In this document: positions 38,045 through 49,112 of the stretch, piece after piece | Position numbering within the stretch: position 1 is the stretch's first letter | How the letters are laid out: every line of letters begins with the position of its first letter | The notes under the pieces: generated by a model | What the model was told of the DNA's origin: nothing | The model's database searches: none | What the model saw: the letters and a program-made list of their open reading frames with translations, nothing else | Position numbers and translations under genes: made by a program | Source of the DNA: an uncultured Deferribacterales bacterium | GTDB taxonomy: Bacteria; Chrysiogenota; Deferribacteres; Deferribacterales; Mucispirillaceae | Direction of reading: 5' to 3' | DNA length: 64,000 bases | Assembly (NCBI GenBank): GCA_947853665.1 | Contig: CANTXF010000017.1 | Span: 1-64,000, forward strand

Positions 38045-40414
38045 ATGGCACTTTCAATTTATAATAACGTAGCTTCGCTTACGGCGCAGCGGGCCCTTTC
38101 GGTGGCTTCCGGCGCCCAGAATAAATCTCTGGAAAGATTATCCACAGGGTTGAGGATAAACCACGCCGCCGACGACGCGTCGGGTCTGGCGATTTCTGAA
38201 AAGCTTCGCAGCCAGATACGCGGCTTTCAAAAGGCGTCCATGAACGCCCAGGACGGCATATCCTATCTCCAGACCGCGGAAGGCGGCATGGAGGTTATGA
38301 CGAACATGCTCCAGCGTATGAGGGAGCTTGCCGTGCAGGCGGGAAACGGCACATATACCACTAACGACCGTGCCATGCTCCAACTTGAGGTGGATCAGCT
38401 TAAAGAGGAGATAAACCGTGTGTCCTCCGCTACGGAATTTAACACGAAAAAGCTCCTTAACGGGGACGCCACGGCTTTATGGTCTTCCGATAAGGATTTT
38501 ATCGGCGCGGTCGTGCGCGGGCCGGAGGTGGCCGAAGGCAACTATAAGATAGACGCCATTGTGGACCCGGGCCAGAACGCCAAATATAAAACGGACATAA
38601 TGAAGGTAAACGAGGGGGTTCTCGTTTCGGAAGTTACCTCCGCAACCGGAAATCTTACGTCCGTGCGCGACCCTTATAACATACCTACGACGGGCACTGC
38701 CGGCCTTTCCGTAACCGTGGCGGGAGGAAACATTACCGCCTCCGCGACAGTTACGAGTACGTTCAAGCAGGAAGGCTCCAACTGGAACCTGCAGAACGCA
38801 GACGCCGCCAACGCTGACTATTCCGGTTATTTCGAGATCGAATTTACCAGCACGGGCAACCTGTCGGCAAACACCACCACCGATGAACTCACTTATAAAT
38901 ATCGCGTAATGGACGCTAAGACGGGCGAGCTTACGGAATGGAGAACGGGAACCGTAAGCAAAGCTGATGCTACAAGCGCCCAGCTTACGCTTAATATCAA
39001 TCAGAGCGCGGGCGGCACAGCCACCAATATAACCATAAATATGCCTTACGGAAGCGACGTTAAATCCGGCGATAAAGCTATGGGCTATTTCCAGCCTGCC
39101 AATGCCAATATCGTCGCCAATGACGTGCTTAATTCCGGCGGCGGCACCATTAAGGTGGATAACGGCCCGACCATAGCCTACGAGAAAAAAGGCGAGCTTA
39201 CTAAAGCGGACAACGACAACTTTAAGGTAGACTATAACGAAGTTAAAGTGCACATGGCCACTATGGACCCGAAAACGGGCGTCGTCGATTACGGCAGCCT
39301 TACCATGGAATTTCAGGAAGGTGCGGCGGCGACTACTCCCGGAGCGGGAGTTACCGTGGCTGGCACTACCGTAGTAAACGTGCGGGATAACGGCGTCGCC
39401 ACGAAGGACACGAAGCTCTCCGACATAGGCGTGTTCACTAACGACGACGGCGTGAATATTCTCGCAAACACTCAGGAGCTTAAAATATACGCAGGGGGCA
39501 AATATACCACGGTGTATCTTGAAAGCGACGACACGGTAGAGGACTTTATCAATAAAATGAATAAGGCCCTTGTGGAGGATCTGGACATGGGCGCAGACGA
39601 TATGACCTCCTCCGGCAAAACCGTGAACAACAATCTTATAAACTACGTGCCTAACCTGGGCACCACGGACAACACGGGCGAGGCCGTTCCCGGCACCTTT
39701 ATAATACAGACCGCCAAGCTGGGGGACGATTCCAACCTTGTGTTCGTAGGCGACCAGGGTCTTATAGACGCCCTTTCGCTTGCCACCATACAGGAGAGCA
39801 AAAACTCCTCCATGGACGTTACCGTTACGGACGCCCACACGGGAAAATTTATCGGCAGCGACACGGTGGGAGACGGAGTGCTCAGGAACGTTATCAGAGG
39901 GATGGACGTTACCCTTGAGCAGAATTTCGGCATAGACCCCGTGTGGAACGATTTAAGCAAGCAGCTTGAATTCGTCGCAAACGGCGAGAAAGCTTCCGGT
40001 TATCTGCACGTCGTTGATAATCGCACTGAACTCCAGATAGGTGCGAATCAGGGACAAACCATAAATGTCTCCGTTGGCCAGCTTGACACGACTGGGCTCG
40101 AAATCGACGATGTATACGTAGTTGACATGGAACTTTCTCAGAAAGCCATTACGAAAATAGACAAAGCCATAGAAAGGATTAACGCCTCCCGCGCAACGGT
40201 GGGGGCTCAGATAAACAGGTTGGAATACACTATCCAGAACCTCCAGACGGCCAGGGAAAACCTGACTGCCGCAGAATCCAGAATAAGGGATTTGGATATG
40301 GCGGAGGAGACCTCCAACCTTACCAAAAACCAGGTGCTCGTTCAGGCGGCGACGGCCATGGTGGCCCAGGCCAACCAGGTGCCGCAGCAGGCTCTGACGC
40401 TCCTTCAGGGCTGA
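38045..40414 (+). CDS. fliC: Flagellin with a very large variable domain
   Basis: A 789-residue filament protein, far longer than typical flagellins of 270-550. Conserved D0/D1 ends are present: the N-terminus MALSIYNNVASLTAQRAL with LERLSTGLRINHAADDASG (about 30-48), and the C-terminus NQVLVQAATAMVAQANQVPQ (to 784). The central 550 residues (about 145-695) are Thr/Asn/Gly/Val-rich and surface-exposed, with few charged clusters, and are likely glycosylated. AGGTAAG precedes the ATG. It is a single gene followed by a terminator; no other flagellins are seen. Confidence 0.96.
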   Translation: MALSIYNNVASLTAQRALSVASGAQNKSLERLSTGLRINHAADDASGLAISEKLRSQIRGFQKASMNAQDGISYLQTAEGGMEVMTNMLQRMRELAVQAGNGTYTTNDRAMLQLEVDQLKEEINRVSSATEFNTKKLLNGDATALWSSDKDFIGAVVRGPEVAEGNYKIDAIVDPGQNAKYKTDIMKVNEGVLVSEVTSATGNLTSVRDPYNIPTTGTAGLSVTVAGGNITASATVTSTFKQEGSNWNLQNADAANADYSGYFEIEFTSTGNLSANTTTDELTYKYRVMDAKTGELTEWRTGTVSKADATSAQLTLNINQSAGGTATNITINMPYGSDVKSGDKAMGYFQPANANIVANDVLNSGGGTIKVDNGPTIAYEKKGELTKADNDNFKVDYNEVKVHMATMDPKTGVVDYGSLTMEFQEGAAATTPGAGVTVAGTTVVNVRDNGVATKDTKLSDIGVFTNDDGVNILANTQELKIYAGGKYTTVYLESDDTVEDFINKMNKALVEDLDMGADDMTSSGKTVNNNLINYVPNLGTTDNTGEAVPGTFIIQTAKLGDDSNLVFVGDQGLIDALSLATIQESKNSSMDVTVTDAHTGKFIGSDTVGDGVLRNVIRGMDVTLEQNFGIDPVWNDLSKQLEFVANGEKASGYLHVVDNRTELQIGANQGQTINVSVGQLDTTGLEIDDVYVVDMELSQKAITKIDKAIERINASRATVGAQINRLEYTIQNLQTARENLTAAESRIRDLDMAEETSNLTKNQVLVQAATAMVAQANQVPQQALTLLQG

Positions 40415-40500
40415 TGATAACGCGGGGCAGGCCGGGCGCGGCCGCTCCGCCGCCTTATTTAAAAGAACGCATTACGCAGAATTTTTGGAAACTCTCTTTT

Positions 40501-40526
40501 CCCCGGCGAAAAACGCCGGGGTTTTT
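40501..40526 (+). terminator. Terminator of the flagellin gene
   Basis: A perfect CCCCGGCG/CGCCGGGG stem with an A5 loop is followed by TTTTTATT. A textbook intrinsic terminator. Confidence 0.95.
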
Positions 40527-40552
40527 ATTGCGCTTTAAGCCCGGAGAGGAGC

Positions 40553-40903
40553 CTATAAGCCTGATATGGCTTCGGTTATCCTTTCGTATCGGGAGGAGAG
40601 TTTTTTAAAGATTTCCTTTTCGTTGCCTTCCTCCCTGCCTCTCAATACTGCTTCAAGGCGGGAGGCGGATTCGTAAAGCTCTTTCATGCTCAGGTTTCCC
40701 GCCACTCCTTTAAGGGTGTGGGCGTGCAGAACGGCTTCGTCCCGCGAGCCGCGCTCCATAGCGTCCTTCAGCATGGAGAAAGAGCCGTCCTGGAGAAATT
40801 TTTTCATAAATTTCATTATAAGGTCCGCGCTGCCGCCGAAACGCTCCGCAAGGTCGTCCGTATCGACGCCGGCGCTTTTTAACACATCCGTGTTGCTGTT
40901 CAT
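40553..40903 (-). CDS. Histidine phosphotransfer (HPt) domain protein
   Basis: A 116-residue four-helix phosphorelay protein. AHTLKGVAGNLS holds the phospho-accepting histidine (about residue 61), and RFGGSADLIMKFMKKFLQD is the typical first helix. It would accept phosphate from a hybrid kinase and pass it to a receiver protein. Neither partner is adjacent; the receiver protein at 51554-51928 is degenerate. Start uncertain between 40903 and 40915. Close to flagellin, so a motility or signalling role is possible. Confidence 0.85.
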   Translation of the reverse strand: MNSNTDVLKSAGVDTDDLAERFGGSADLIMKFMKKFLQDGSFSMLKDAMERGSRDEAVLHAHTLKGVAGNLSMKELYESASRLEAVLRGREEGNEKEIFKKLSSRYERITEAISGL

Positions 40904-41073
40904 TAACCGCCCCATATTTATCGTTGTTAAGGATTTATAATATTTTTAAGGCCGCTTGTCCATATTTAGCGGAGATTTTTCGTTTACCGGCCCCGTAAGG
41001 GGGATTGACACCCGTCTTTTGCCGGGGTAATCTTACCCGGAAAAAATAAAGACCCTTAAAGGATTTTACGGTA

Positions 41074-41460
41074 ATGAAAAAAATAATTTTCAGCTCTCTC
41101 CTGCTGTGCGGCTTTTTCGTATGCTCCTGCGCACGCACGGTAGAAAGCCCCTCCCGGGGAAGCGACCCTCTGGATAAGAAAGAGTTTGTTCTTGTCAATA
41201 TGTTCGACGGTTACGGAATAGATATAGGCTTCGATAACGGCCGGATATACGGCTTTGCGGGCGTAAACAGATATATGGGTTCCTACGCGGTTTCCGGCGG
41301 CTCCATAAAGCTGGGCCACACGGGAACTACCATGATGGCGGGTCCGGAAGATAAAATGAAGGCCGAAACGGAGTATCTGAAGCTCCTTGGCGAAGCGTCG
41401 TCCTTTACTTTCGACGGCTCCGTATTAAAACTGGGGAAGCTGGAATTCAGGCTTAAATAA
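41074..41460 (+). CDS. META/HslJ domain lipoprotein
   Basis: A 128-residue protein with a lipoprotein signal (MKKIIFSSLLLCGFFVCSC, lipidation near Cys19) and a META domain: IYGFAGVNRYMGSYAVSGG, then KLGHTGTTMMAGPEDKMKAE. HslJ-like META proteins sit in the outer membrane or periplasm and are linked to heat or drug tolerance in E. coli, mechanism unknown. Its stop is 5 bases from that of the convergent regulator. Confidence 0.87.
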   Translation: MKKIIFSSLLLCGFFVCSCARTVESPSRGSDPLDKKEFVLVNMFDGYGIDIGFDNGRIYGFAGVNRYMGSYAVSGGSIKLGHTGTTMMAGPEDKMKAETEYLKLLGEASSFTFDGSVLKLGKLEFRLK

Positions 41461-41465
41461 GGGTA

Positions 41466-42110
41466 TTATCCTTTTTTCATTATAAAAAAGATTTTATAAT
41501 AAGAGTTAATCTCCTCCGGGCTTTTAAGGATAATGTTTTTCGCTTCGTGGGAGTCCAGCAGAGCCCTTATGCCGCCCGATTCGTGGTATCTGTAAAGTGA
41601 CGGGTAGCGGCCGTTTTTAAGGATTTTGTCTCCGCTTTGCGGCTTGGCCGCCGCGCAGCCGGCGCATATTATAAAATCCCCCTCGCCTATGCCGTAATCG
41701 GGAAACTTTGCCTGGCTTACGAACACGGCCCCGTTTTTCTCCGGCTCCGGTATGCCCTCAAAAAAAGATTCTCCTAGAACGACCTTTTTCTGGGAAGGGC
41801 TTTTTCTTTTGGCGTACAGCTCCTGCAGGGGCAGGGTAAGGCCGCCGCTTTTATCGTATTTTTCCGGCTTTTCGCATACGCTTTTCCATTCCGGCGCAGG
41901 CTCGGGATAGCCGGAGCCGGTATCTGCGAAGGTGTCGAGAGGCTCCCTTATATAGGAAGCTATGCGTACCAGAGTGTTAAAATCCGGCTCCCTTTTGTCG
42001 TTCATATAGTTTGAAAGCCTGGAGGCGGATATTCCCAGATAATCTGCCAGGTCTTTATGCTTTATGGCCTTTATTTTTAATATGTATCTGAGCCTTTTTC
42101 CTATACCCAC
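41466..42110 (-). CDS. XRE-family regulator with a degenerate S24 peptidase-like domain
   Basis: A 214-residue protein. The GTG at 42110 has a strong AAGGAGG site and starts the helix-turn-helix domain directly: [20 protein letters not shown] (about 22-41). The C-terminal half has the LexA/CI-like barrel pattern [14 protein letters not shown], but the usual Gly-Asp-Ser-Met nucleophile is missing, so it should not self-cleave. Divergent from lepA; it may bind in the 225-base gap between them. It could be a prophage-repressor relic or a stress regulator. Confidence 0.75.
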   Translation of the reverse strand: MGIGKRLRYILKIKAIKHKDLADYLGISASRLSNYMNDKREPDFNTLVRIASYIREPLDTFADTGSGYPEPAPEWKSVCEKPEKYDKSGGLTLPLQELYAKRKSPSQKKVVLGESFFEGIPEPEKNGAVFVSQAKFPDYGIGEGDFIICAGCAAAKPQSGDKILKNGRYPSLYRYHESGGIRALLDSHEAKNIILKSPEEINSYYKIFFIMKKG

Positions 42111-42336
42111 GGGAGGCCTCCTTATCAGCGCGCCGGTTACTGCCGGTTGGATAAATATATATAAACAATCGGTAATTGGCAATCGGTATATTCACATATA
42201 TGCCCGTCCGCCATGCGCCCGGGAGAGTTTTACATTTTTTAAAAGAATGCTTGAAATCGGCCCGGCAAACATAGTAAACTATCAAGAATATACGGGCTGC
42301 GCCTCTTTTGCCGGGCGGCCCCGGTACGGAGACACA

Positions 42337-44142
<1,806 letters not shown>

Positions 44143-44146
44143 TATA

Positions 44147-44758
44147 ATGGCGGACGTTGTTAAAGAACAAAGCGGGCAGGACGCTCCTAAAAAGAAAAGC
44201 GCCGCGAGGGATACGGTAGATTCCATAGTCGTGGCTTTCGTGATAGCCATGATAATACGCACCTTTTTTGTGCAGGCCTTTAAAATACCATCCGGCTCCA
44301 TGCTGGAGACTTTGCAGATAGGCGACCATATACTCGTAAATAAACTCTCTTACCTTGTAAGCGACCCGCGGCACGACGATATAATCGTATTCGAATTTCC
44401 CCTTGAGCCGGATAAGGATTATATAAAAAGGGTGATAGGCGTTCCCGGTGACAGGATACGCATAGAGGATAAAACCGTCTACCGTAACGGCGAGAAGCTG
44501 GACCCGGACTACACCAGGTTCGAATACGCTTCCAGCATCCCGGGCTCCGTAATGCCGAGAGACAACGTGGAGGAGTTCACGGTGCCGGAGGGGGCGTTTT
44601 TCGTAATGGGCGACAACAGGGACGCCAGCTTCGACGGCCGTTTCTGGGGCTTCGTTAAAAAGGACGCCATCGTCGGCCGCGCCTTTATTATTTATTGGTC
44701 CTGGGGCGGCGGAGGAATGTTTAACGTGCGCTTTGAGAGGATCTTAAAGCTGCTTTAA
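44147..44758 (+). CDS. lepB: Signal peptidase I
   Basis: A 203-residue membrane protease that removes signal peptides. An N-terminal charged segment is followed by one membrane helix (about 24-42), then the catalytic Ser in FKIPSGSMLETL, the Lys in DYIKRVIGVPGDRI, and the conserved box FFVMGDNRDASFDGR. Co-transcribed with lepA. The last 17 codons are duplicated downstream (44860-44922). Confidence 0.95.
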   Translation: MADVVKEQSGQDAPKKKSAARDTVDSIVVAFVIAMIIRTFFVQAFKIPSGSMLETLQIGDHILVNKLSYLVSDPRHDDIIVFEFPLEPDKDYIKRVIGVPGDRIRIEDKTVYRNGEKLDPDYTRFEYASSIPGSVMPRDNVEEFTVPEGAFFVMGDNRDASFDGRFWGFVKKDAIVGRAFIIYWSWGGGGMFNVRFERILKLL

Positions 44759-44768
44759 ATGGCCGCCG
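44706..44768 (+). repeat. 63-bp direct repeat, first copy (lepB 3' end)
   Basis: Covers the last codons of lepB and the following GGCCGCCG. It is repeated at 44860-44922 with one mismatch (C at 44731, G at 44885). The period is 154 bases. Confidence 0.93.
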
Positions 44769-44780
44769 CATGAGTAAGCC

Positions 44781-44843
44781 GCGAGCAAATTTATTTTGCT
44801 CGCACGGCGTGTTTGCAAAGTTTCCTATGGGGAAGCTTTGCAA
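44781..44843. other. Two hairpins between the lepB repeats
   Basis: Hairpin 1: GCGAGCAAA (44781-44789) with TTTGCTCGC (44795-44803). Hairpin 2: TTGCAAAG (44813-44820) with CTTTGCAA (44836-44843), extended inside by TTCC/GGAA. Lying between two direct repeats, they look like an inserted or duplicated palindromic unit. They may stabilise or end the lepB mRNA. Confidence 0.7.
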
Positions 44844-44859
44844 GTTGATTTGACAAGGC

Positions 44860-44922
44860 GCGGCGGAGGAATGTTTAACGTGCGGTTTGAGAGGATCTTA
44901 AAGCTGCTTTAAATGGCCGCCG
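44860..44922 (+). repeat. 63-bp direct repeat, second copy (orphan lepB 3' end)
   Basis: A copy of 44706-44768 with one mismatch, carrying a stop-terminated copy of the lepB C-terminus but no start. It ends 47 bases before pyrH. Confidence 0.93.
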
Positions 44923-44969
44923 GGCAAGGGCGGCTTCAGATATAAGGTATCGGGAAAAGGAGGGAGCGT

Positions 44970-45683
44970 ATGGAGTTAAAGTATAATACGATTTTGCTTA
45001 AGCTCAGCGGAGAAGCCCTTATGGGCGGTCAGATATACGGCATAGACGCGGAGACGGTGCGTTTTATTGCGTCGGAGATAAAGCCCGTTTACGATTTGGG
45101 CGTAAGGATAGGCATAGTTATAGGCGGCGGCAACATTTTCCGCGGGGTGTCTCCCGCCGCTAAAGGTATGGACAGGGTAACGGCCGATCATATGGGCATG
45201 CTCGCCACGGTTATCAACTCCCTGGCCGTTCAGAACGCTCTTGAGGCGGCCGGTATAGAGACCAGGGTACAGTCCGCCGTGGACATGAGGCAGATAGCGG
45301 AGCCTTATATACGCAGGCGGGCTATGAGGCATATGGATAAAGGCCGGGTGGTTATATTTGCCGCAGGTACGGGCAATCCCTATTTTACCACGGATACCAC
45401 GGCCACGCTCAGGGCTTCAGAAATAAACGCCCAGGTAGTGCTTAAAGCCACCAAGGTGGACGGCATATACACGGCGGACCCGGTAAAAGACAGCACGGCA
45501 GTTAAATACGACACTATAAATTACATCGACGTTCTGACGAAGGGGCTTAAAGTCATGGACTCTACGGCCATAAGCATGTGTATGGATAATAAGATACCTC
45601 TGATAGTCTTTAATATGTTCGGCAAGGGTAATCTTATGCGTATAGTCAGGGGCGAGCCCGTCGGGACTCTTGTGGAGGGTTAA
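44970..45683 (+). CDS. pyrH: Uridylate kinase (UMP kinase)
   Basis: A 237-residue amino-acid-kinase-fold enzyme making UDP from [27 protein letters not shown] and [20 protein letters not shown] are family motifs, as is [15 protein letters not shown] strong AAAGGAGGGAGCGT site precedes the start. First gene of the classical pyrH-frr-uppS-cdsA-dxr-rseP cluster; rpsB and tsf, often upstream, are not here. Confidence 0.97.
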   Translation: MELKYNTILLKLSGEALMGGQIYGIDAETVRFIASEIKPVYDLGVRIGIVIGGGNIFRGVSPAAKGMDRVTADHMGMLATVINSLAVQNALEAAGIETRVQSAVDMRQIAEPYIRRRAMRHMDKGRVVIFAAGTGNPYFTTDTTATLRASEINAQVVLKATKVDGIYTADPVKDSTAVKYDTINYIDVLTKGLKVMDSTAISMCMDNKIPLIVFNMFGKGNLMRIVRGEPVGTLVEG

Positions 45684-45685
45684 AA

Positions 45686-46240
45686 ATGGCAGATGTTATC
45701 AGCGAACTTAAAGAAAGTATCGAAAAACGCATATCCTATTACAAAGAGGAGCTTAAAGGCGTGCGTACGGGCAGGGCTTCCGTATCCATGTTCGATAATA
45801 TCAAGGTGGATTATTACGGCACGATGACCCCCCTTTCCGGCGTGGCTTCCCTTTCCGCCCCGGAGCCAAGGCTCGTTACCATAACCCCGTGGGACGCCTC
45901 CATGATAAAAGCCATCGAAAAGGCAGTGCAGACCAGCCAGATGGGCTTTAATCCGTCCAACGACGGCAAGGTTATAAGGGTGCCTTTTCCGCAGCTTACG
46001 GAGGAACGCAGGAAAGAGCTTGCCAAAATCGTCAAAAAAATGGGCGAGGAGGCCAAGGTGGCCGTGCGCAACGAACGCCGTGACGCCAACGATAAAATAA
46101 AAAAGCAGGAAAAGGACAAAGAGATAAGCGAAGACGAGTCCAAAAAGCTGCAGGAAGAGGTTCAGAAGGTTACGGACGCGTCCGTCAGGAAGCTGGACGA
46201 AATAACGGAAGCGAAAGAAAAGGAAATAATGGAGATATAA
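45686..46240 (+). CDS. frr: Ribosome recycling factor
   Basis: A 184-residue factor that with EF-G splits the post-termination ribosome. GVRTGRASVSMFDNIKVDYYG, PWDASMIKAIEKAVQ and LTEERRKELAKIVKKMGEEA match the family over the full length. It lies 2 bases after pyrH and overlaps uppS by one base, so translation is coupled. Confidence 0.97.
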   Translation: MADVISELKESIEKRISYYKEELKGVRTGRASVSMFDNIKVDYYGTMTPLSGVASLSAPEPRLVTITPWDASMIKAIEKAVQTSQMGFNPSNDGKVIRVPFPQLTEERRKELAKIVKKMGEEAKVAVRNERRDANDKIKKQEKDKEISEDESKKLQEEVQKVTDASVRKLDEITEAKEKEIMEI

Positions 46241-46971
46241 TGGCGAAAAACGCCTTACCCGACCATGTGGCCGTGATAATGGACGGCAACGGAAGGTGGG
46301 CCAAAAAACGCGGCCTGCCCCGGGCGTTCGGCCACAGGGAAGGGGTTGCCACGGTAAAGAAAATAGTTACCCACGCGGCGGAATCCGGCGTGAAGGTTTT
46401 AAGCATGTTCGCCTTTTCCGCGGAGAATTGGCTGAGGCCTGCGGAGGAAGTCGGCTTTCTTATGAAGCTGCTGGACGATTATATAGCTTCCGAATCCCGG
46501 CTTATGATGGAGAATAATATAAGGTTTCTTGTGTCCGGCCGCACGGAAATGGTGCCGGAGCGCACGGGAAAGGCTTTGCGGGAGCTTTCGGCCCTTTCTT
46601 CCGGCAACACGGGAATGACGCTTAACCTGCTGATAAGCTACGGAGCAAAGGACGAGCTTGCGGACGCGGTTCGCCATATCGCCCGCGACGCGGCGGAGGG
46701 CCGCTTAAACTGGCGTGACGTGGACGGCGCCCTTATAAGATCCCGCCTTTATAACCCGGAGCTTCCTGACGTGGATCTGCTTATACGCACCAGCGGGGAA
46801 CACAGGATAAGCAATTTTATGCTGTGGCGCATAGCTTACGCCGAGCTTTATTTTACCGATATTTTATGGCCGGATTTTTCCGAAAAAGACTTCGACGCGG
46901 CATTAGAGGATTTTGCGGGCCGCGTAAGGCGTTTCGGCAAAACCGACGAGCAGATGGAGAACCGGGGCTGA
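46240..46971 (+). CDS. uppS: Undecaprenyl diphosphate synthase
   Basis: A 243-residue cis-prenyltransferase that makes the C55 carrier lipid for cell wall and LPS synthesis. VAVIMDGNGRWAKKRGLPR with AFGHREG (substrate loop), FAFSAENWLRP, and LIRTSGEHRISNFMLWRIAY with the second diphosphate-binding Arg are diagnostic. The cluster position supports the assignment. Confidence 0.97.
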   Translation: MAKNALPDHVAVIMDGNGRWAKKRGLPRAFGHREGVATVKKIVTHAAESGVKVLSMFAFSAENWLRPAEEVGFLMKLLDDYIASESRLMMENNIRFLVSGRTEMVPERTGKALRELSALSSGNTGMTLNLLISYGAKDELADAVRHIARDAAEGRLNWRDVDGALIRSRLYNPELPDVDLLIRTSGEHRISNFMLWRIAYAELYFTDILWPDFSEKDFDAALEDFAGRVRRFGKTDEQMENRG

Positions 46972-47017
46972 CGCATTAAGGGCGGCGGTTTTTTACGCCG
47001 TCAGGGGGGATTTTTCA

Positions 47018-47839
47018 GTGGACAGCAAAAAAAAGAAGGAATTGGCCTACCGGGTAGCCGCCGGGCTGATACTCGTTCCCATAGCCGTTTATATTACCGT
47101 ATTCGCGGACAGGTTTCTTTTCTTTTTGATAATGGAAGCGATAATCCTGCTGGGCACAAGGGAGATGATAGCCCTTGTTCCCAAGGGCGGCTCTTTCGCC
47201 GGGGCGCCTCTTATGTGGGCGGGGGCCGTGGCGTTCCCCACAGTTCTTTATTTCGGCTCTCTCCAGGTGTTTCTCTCGGTGGCTTTTATGCTGCTCTTTA
47301 TTCTTTTTCTGCTGAAGATGTTTTCTGCCGAACCTACGGAAAGGGTCGTGGAGGACGTTTCATCCGGATTTTTTTCCGTGGTTTTCCTGCCTTTTTTATT
47401 TTCCTTTTTTATGATGATAAGGGATATCGACCCTTCCTGGCTGGTTTTTCTTTTCTTCGTTATCTGGATGTCCGATACGTGCGCTTATTTTACGGGCATA
47501 TCCATAGGCAAAAGGAAGCTCATTCCTAAAGTAAGCCCCGGAAAAACCATAGAAGGCCTTGCCGGAGGGGTTATAGGAGCCCTTATAATGGCTTTTCTGT
47601 GGAATTATTTTCTTTTTGACATAAACCCGCTTCTCATGGGGCTGATAGCTGTGGATATAATAATAGCCGGCATTATAGGCGATCTTATAGAATCCATGAT
47701 AAAGCGTGGAGCGGCCGTTAAGGACAGCGGCAGCCTTATACCGGGGCACGGAGGCATACTTGACAGGTTCGATTCGCTGCTTTTCGCCGCGCCCGTGCTG
47801 TTTTTCTATCTTTATTTTCTGGTAGATTACAATGCCTAA
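47018..47839 (+). CDS. cdsA: Phosphatidate cytidylyltransferase (CDP-diacylglycerol synthase)
   Basis: A 273-residue polytopic membrane enzyme making CDP-diacylglycerol for phospholipids. The signature DSGSLIPGHGGILDRFDSLL is near the C-terminus (about 238-257), and about eight hydrophobic segments are seen. GTG start at 47018 after AGGGGGGA. It overlaps dxr by 8 bases. Confidence 0.96.
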   Translation: MDSKKKKELAYRVAAGLILVPIAVYITVFADRFLFFLIMEAIILLGTREMIALVPKGGSFAGAPLMWAGAVAFPTVLYFGSLQVFLSVAFMLLFILFLLKMFSAEPTERVVEDVSSGFFSVVFLPFLFSFFMMIRDIDPSWLVFLFFVIWMSDTCAYFTGISIGKRKLIPKVSPGKTIEGLAGGVIGALIMAFLWNYFLFDINPLLMGLIAVDIIIAGIIGDLIESMIKRGAAVKDSGSLIPGHGGILDRFDSLLFAAPVLFFYLYFLVDYNA

Positions 47840-48953
47840 AAAACGCATAGGGATAATAGGCTCCACCGGCTCGGTGGGCAGGCAGGCCGTGGAGGTGGTT
47901 CTCGCCAACAGGGAGCTTTTCGAGGTGGTTTTTCTAACGGCCCATACCAACAAACCGCTGCTTTTTAGGCAGACGGAGCTTTTAAACGCCTCTTACGGCG
48001 TAATAACCTCGGAAAGCGGCGACGGAGCTATTACGGAAATACTGGACGGGGAACAGCCCGACATCGTGCTCCACGCGGCGGGCGGTATAGGCGGGGTAAA
48101 ACCGGCCTATGAAATCGCTTCGAGGGGCATAGATATGGCCCTTGCCAATAAGGAATCCATAGTTACCGCGGGAGAGATAATCCTCGAAGCCGCCAGAGAA
48201 AGCGGTTCCAGAATAATCCCCGTGGACAGCGAGCATTCCGCCATATTCCAGTGCCTTATGGGGCAGAGGAAAAAGAGCCTTTCATCAGTGACCCTTACGG
48301 CCAGCGGAGGCCCTTTCTGGAAGCGCCCGGGAGACGCTATGGACTACGTTTCCATGCAGGAAGCCCTGCACCACCCTAACTGGAACATGGGGCGCAAGAT
48401 TTCGGTGGATTCGGCCACCATGATGAATAAAGGGCTGGAGCTTATAGAGGCCCGCTATCTTTTCGACGTGGAGCCGGATAAGCTGGAGGTCGCCGTTCAT
48501 CCTGAAAGCATAGTCCATTCCTTCGTTACCTTTAAGGACGGCTCGACCATAGCTCAGCTTGGCCGCCCCGATATGAGGATACCCATATCCTTCGCCCTGG
48601 GGTTTCCGGAGCGTATAGATTCCGGCGTGGAGCCTGCGGAGCTGTGGAAGCTGGGCAAGCTCACCTTTGAAAAGCCGGATTTAAAGCGTTTCAGATGCCT
48701 CGATATTGCCATGAAGGTTCTTAAAGAGGATTCCTCCCCGCTTATGATAGCCATGAACTCCGCAAACGAAGCGGCGGTCTGCGCCTTTCTCGATAACGAT
48801 ATATCGTTTTCCGGCATAGCGGACGTGGTGGAGGAGACTGTTGCCAGAACTTCCTTTAAAAACGCCTCCACAATAGAGGAGGCGTGCAGTTACAGCGCCG
48901 CCTCTTATGAAACGGCCCTTTCGGTTATTGCAAACAGAAACAAACGGGTATAA
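47832..48953 (+). CDS. dxr: 1-deoxy-D-xylulose 5-phosphate reductoisomerase
   Basis: A 373-residue NADPH enzyme, second step of the MEP isoprenoid pathway. IGIIGSTGSVGRQAVEVV is the nucleotide fold, LANKESIV and VDSEHSAIFQ carry metal/substrate residues, and TASGGPFWKR is the flexible loop start. KISVDSATMMNKGLELIEA completes the signature. It supplies precursors to UppS in the same cluster. Confidence 0.97.
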   Translation: MPKKRIGIIGSTGSVGRQAVEVVLANRELFEVVFLTAHTNKPLLFRQTELLNASYGVITSESGDGAITEILDGEQPDIVLHAAGGIGGVKPAYEIASRGIDMALANKESIVTAGEIILEAARESGSRIIPVDSEHSAIFQCLMGQRKKSLSSVTLTASGGPFWKRPGDAMDYVSMQEALHHPNWNMGRKISVDSATMMNKGLELIEARYLFDVEPDKLEVAVHPESIVHSFVTFKDGSTIAQLGRPDMRIPISFALGFPERIDSGVEPAELWKLGKLTFEKPDLKRFRCLDIAMKVLKEDSSPLMIAMNSANEAAVCAFLDNDISFSGIADVVEETVARTSFKNASTIEEACSYSAASYETALSVIANRNKRV

Positions 48954-49112
48954 ATAAGAACGTCAGGGCTGCGCGGCTGTCTATATATCTGCCGCGGGCT
49001 GCGCGTTGTTTTTAAAGCGCTTTAAGGTTCGTCCTTATCTGGCTGCGCCGTAAGCGGAGGCCCGGTAAGGACGTAAACGGGCGCAAAATACATTTTGAGA
49101 GAGTTGTCGTTT

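Noticed and set aside
38477-39838. Long minus-strand open frame inside flagellin (453 codons)
   Set aside because: Antisense shadow of the flagellin variable domain; no motif, no promoter and no ribosome site.
42064-42336. N-terminal extension of LepA (open frame from 42064)
   Set aside because: The extension overlaps the divergent regulator start, lacks family similarity, and ATG 42337 has a proper ribosome site and normal length.
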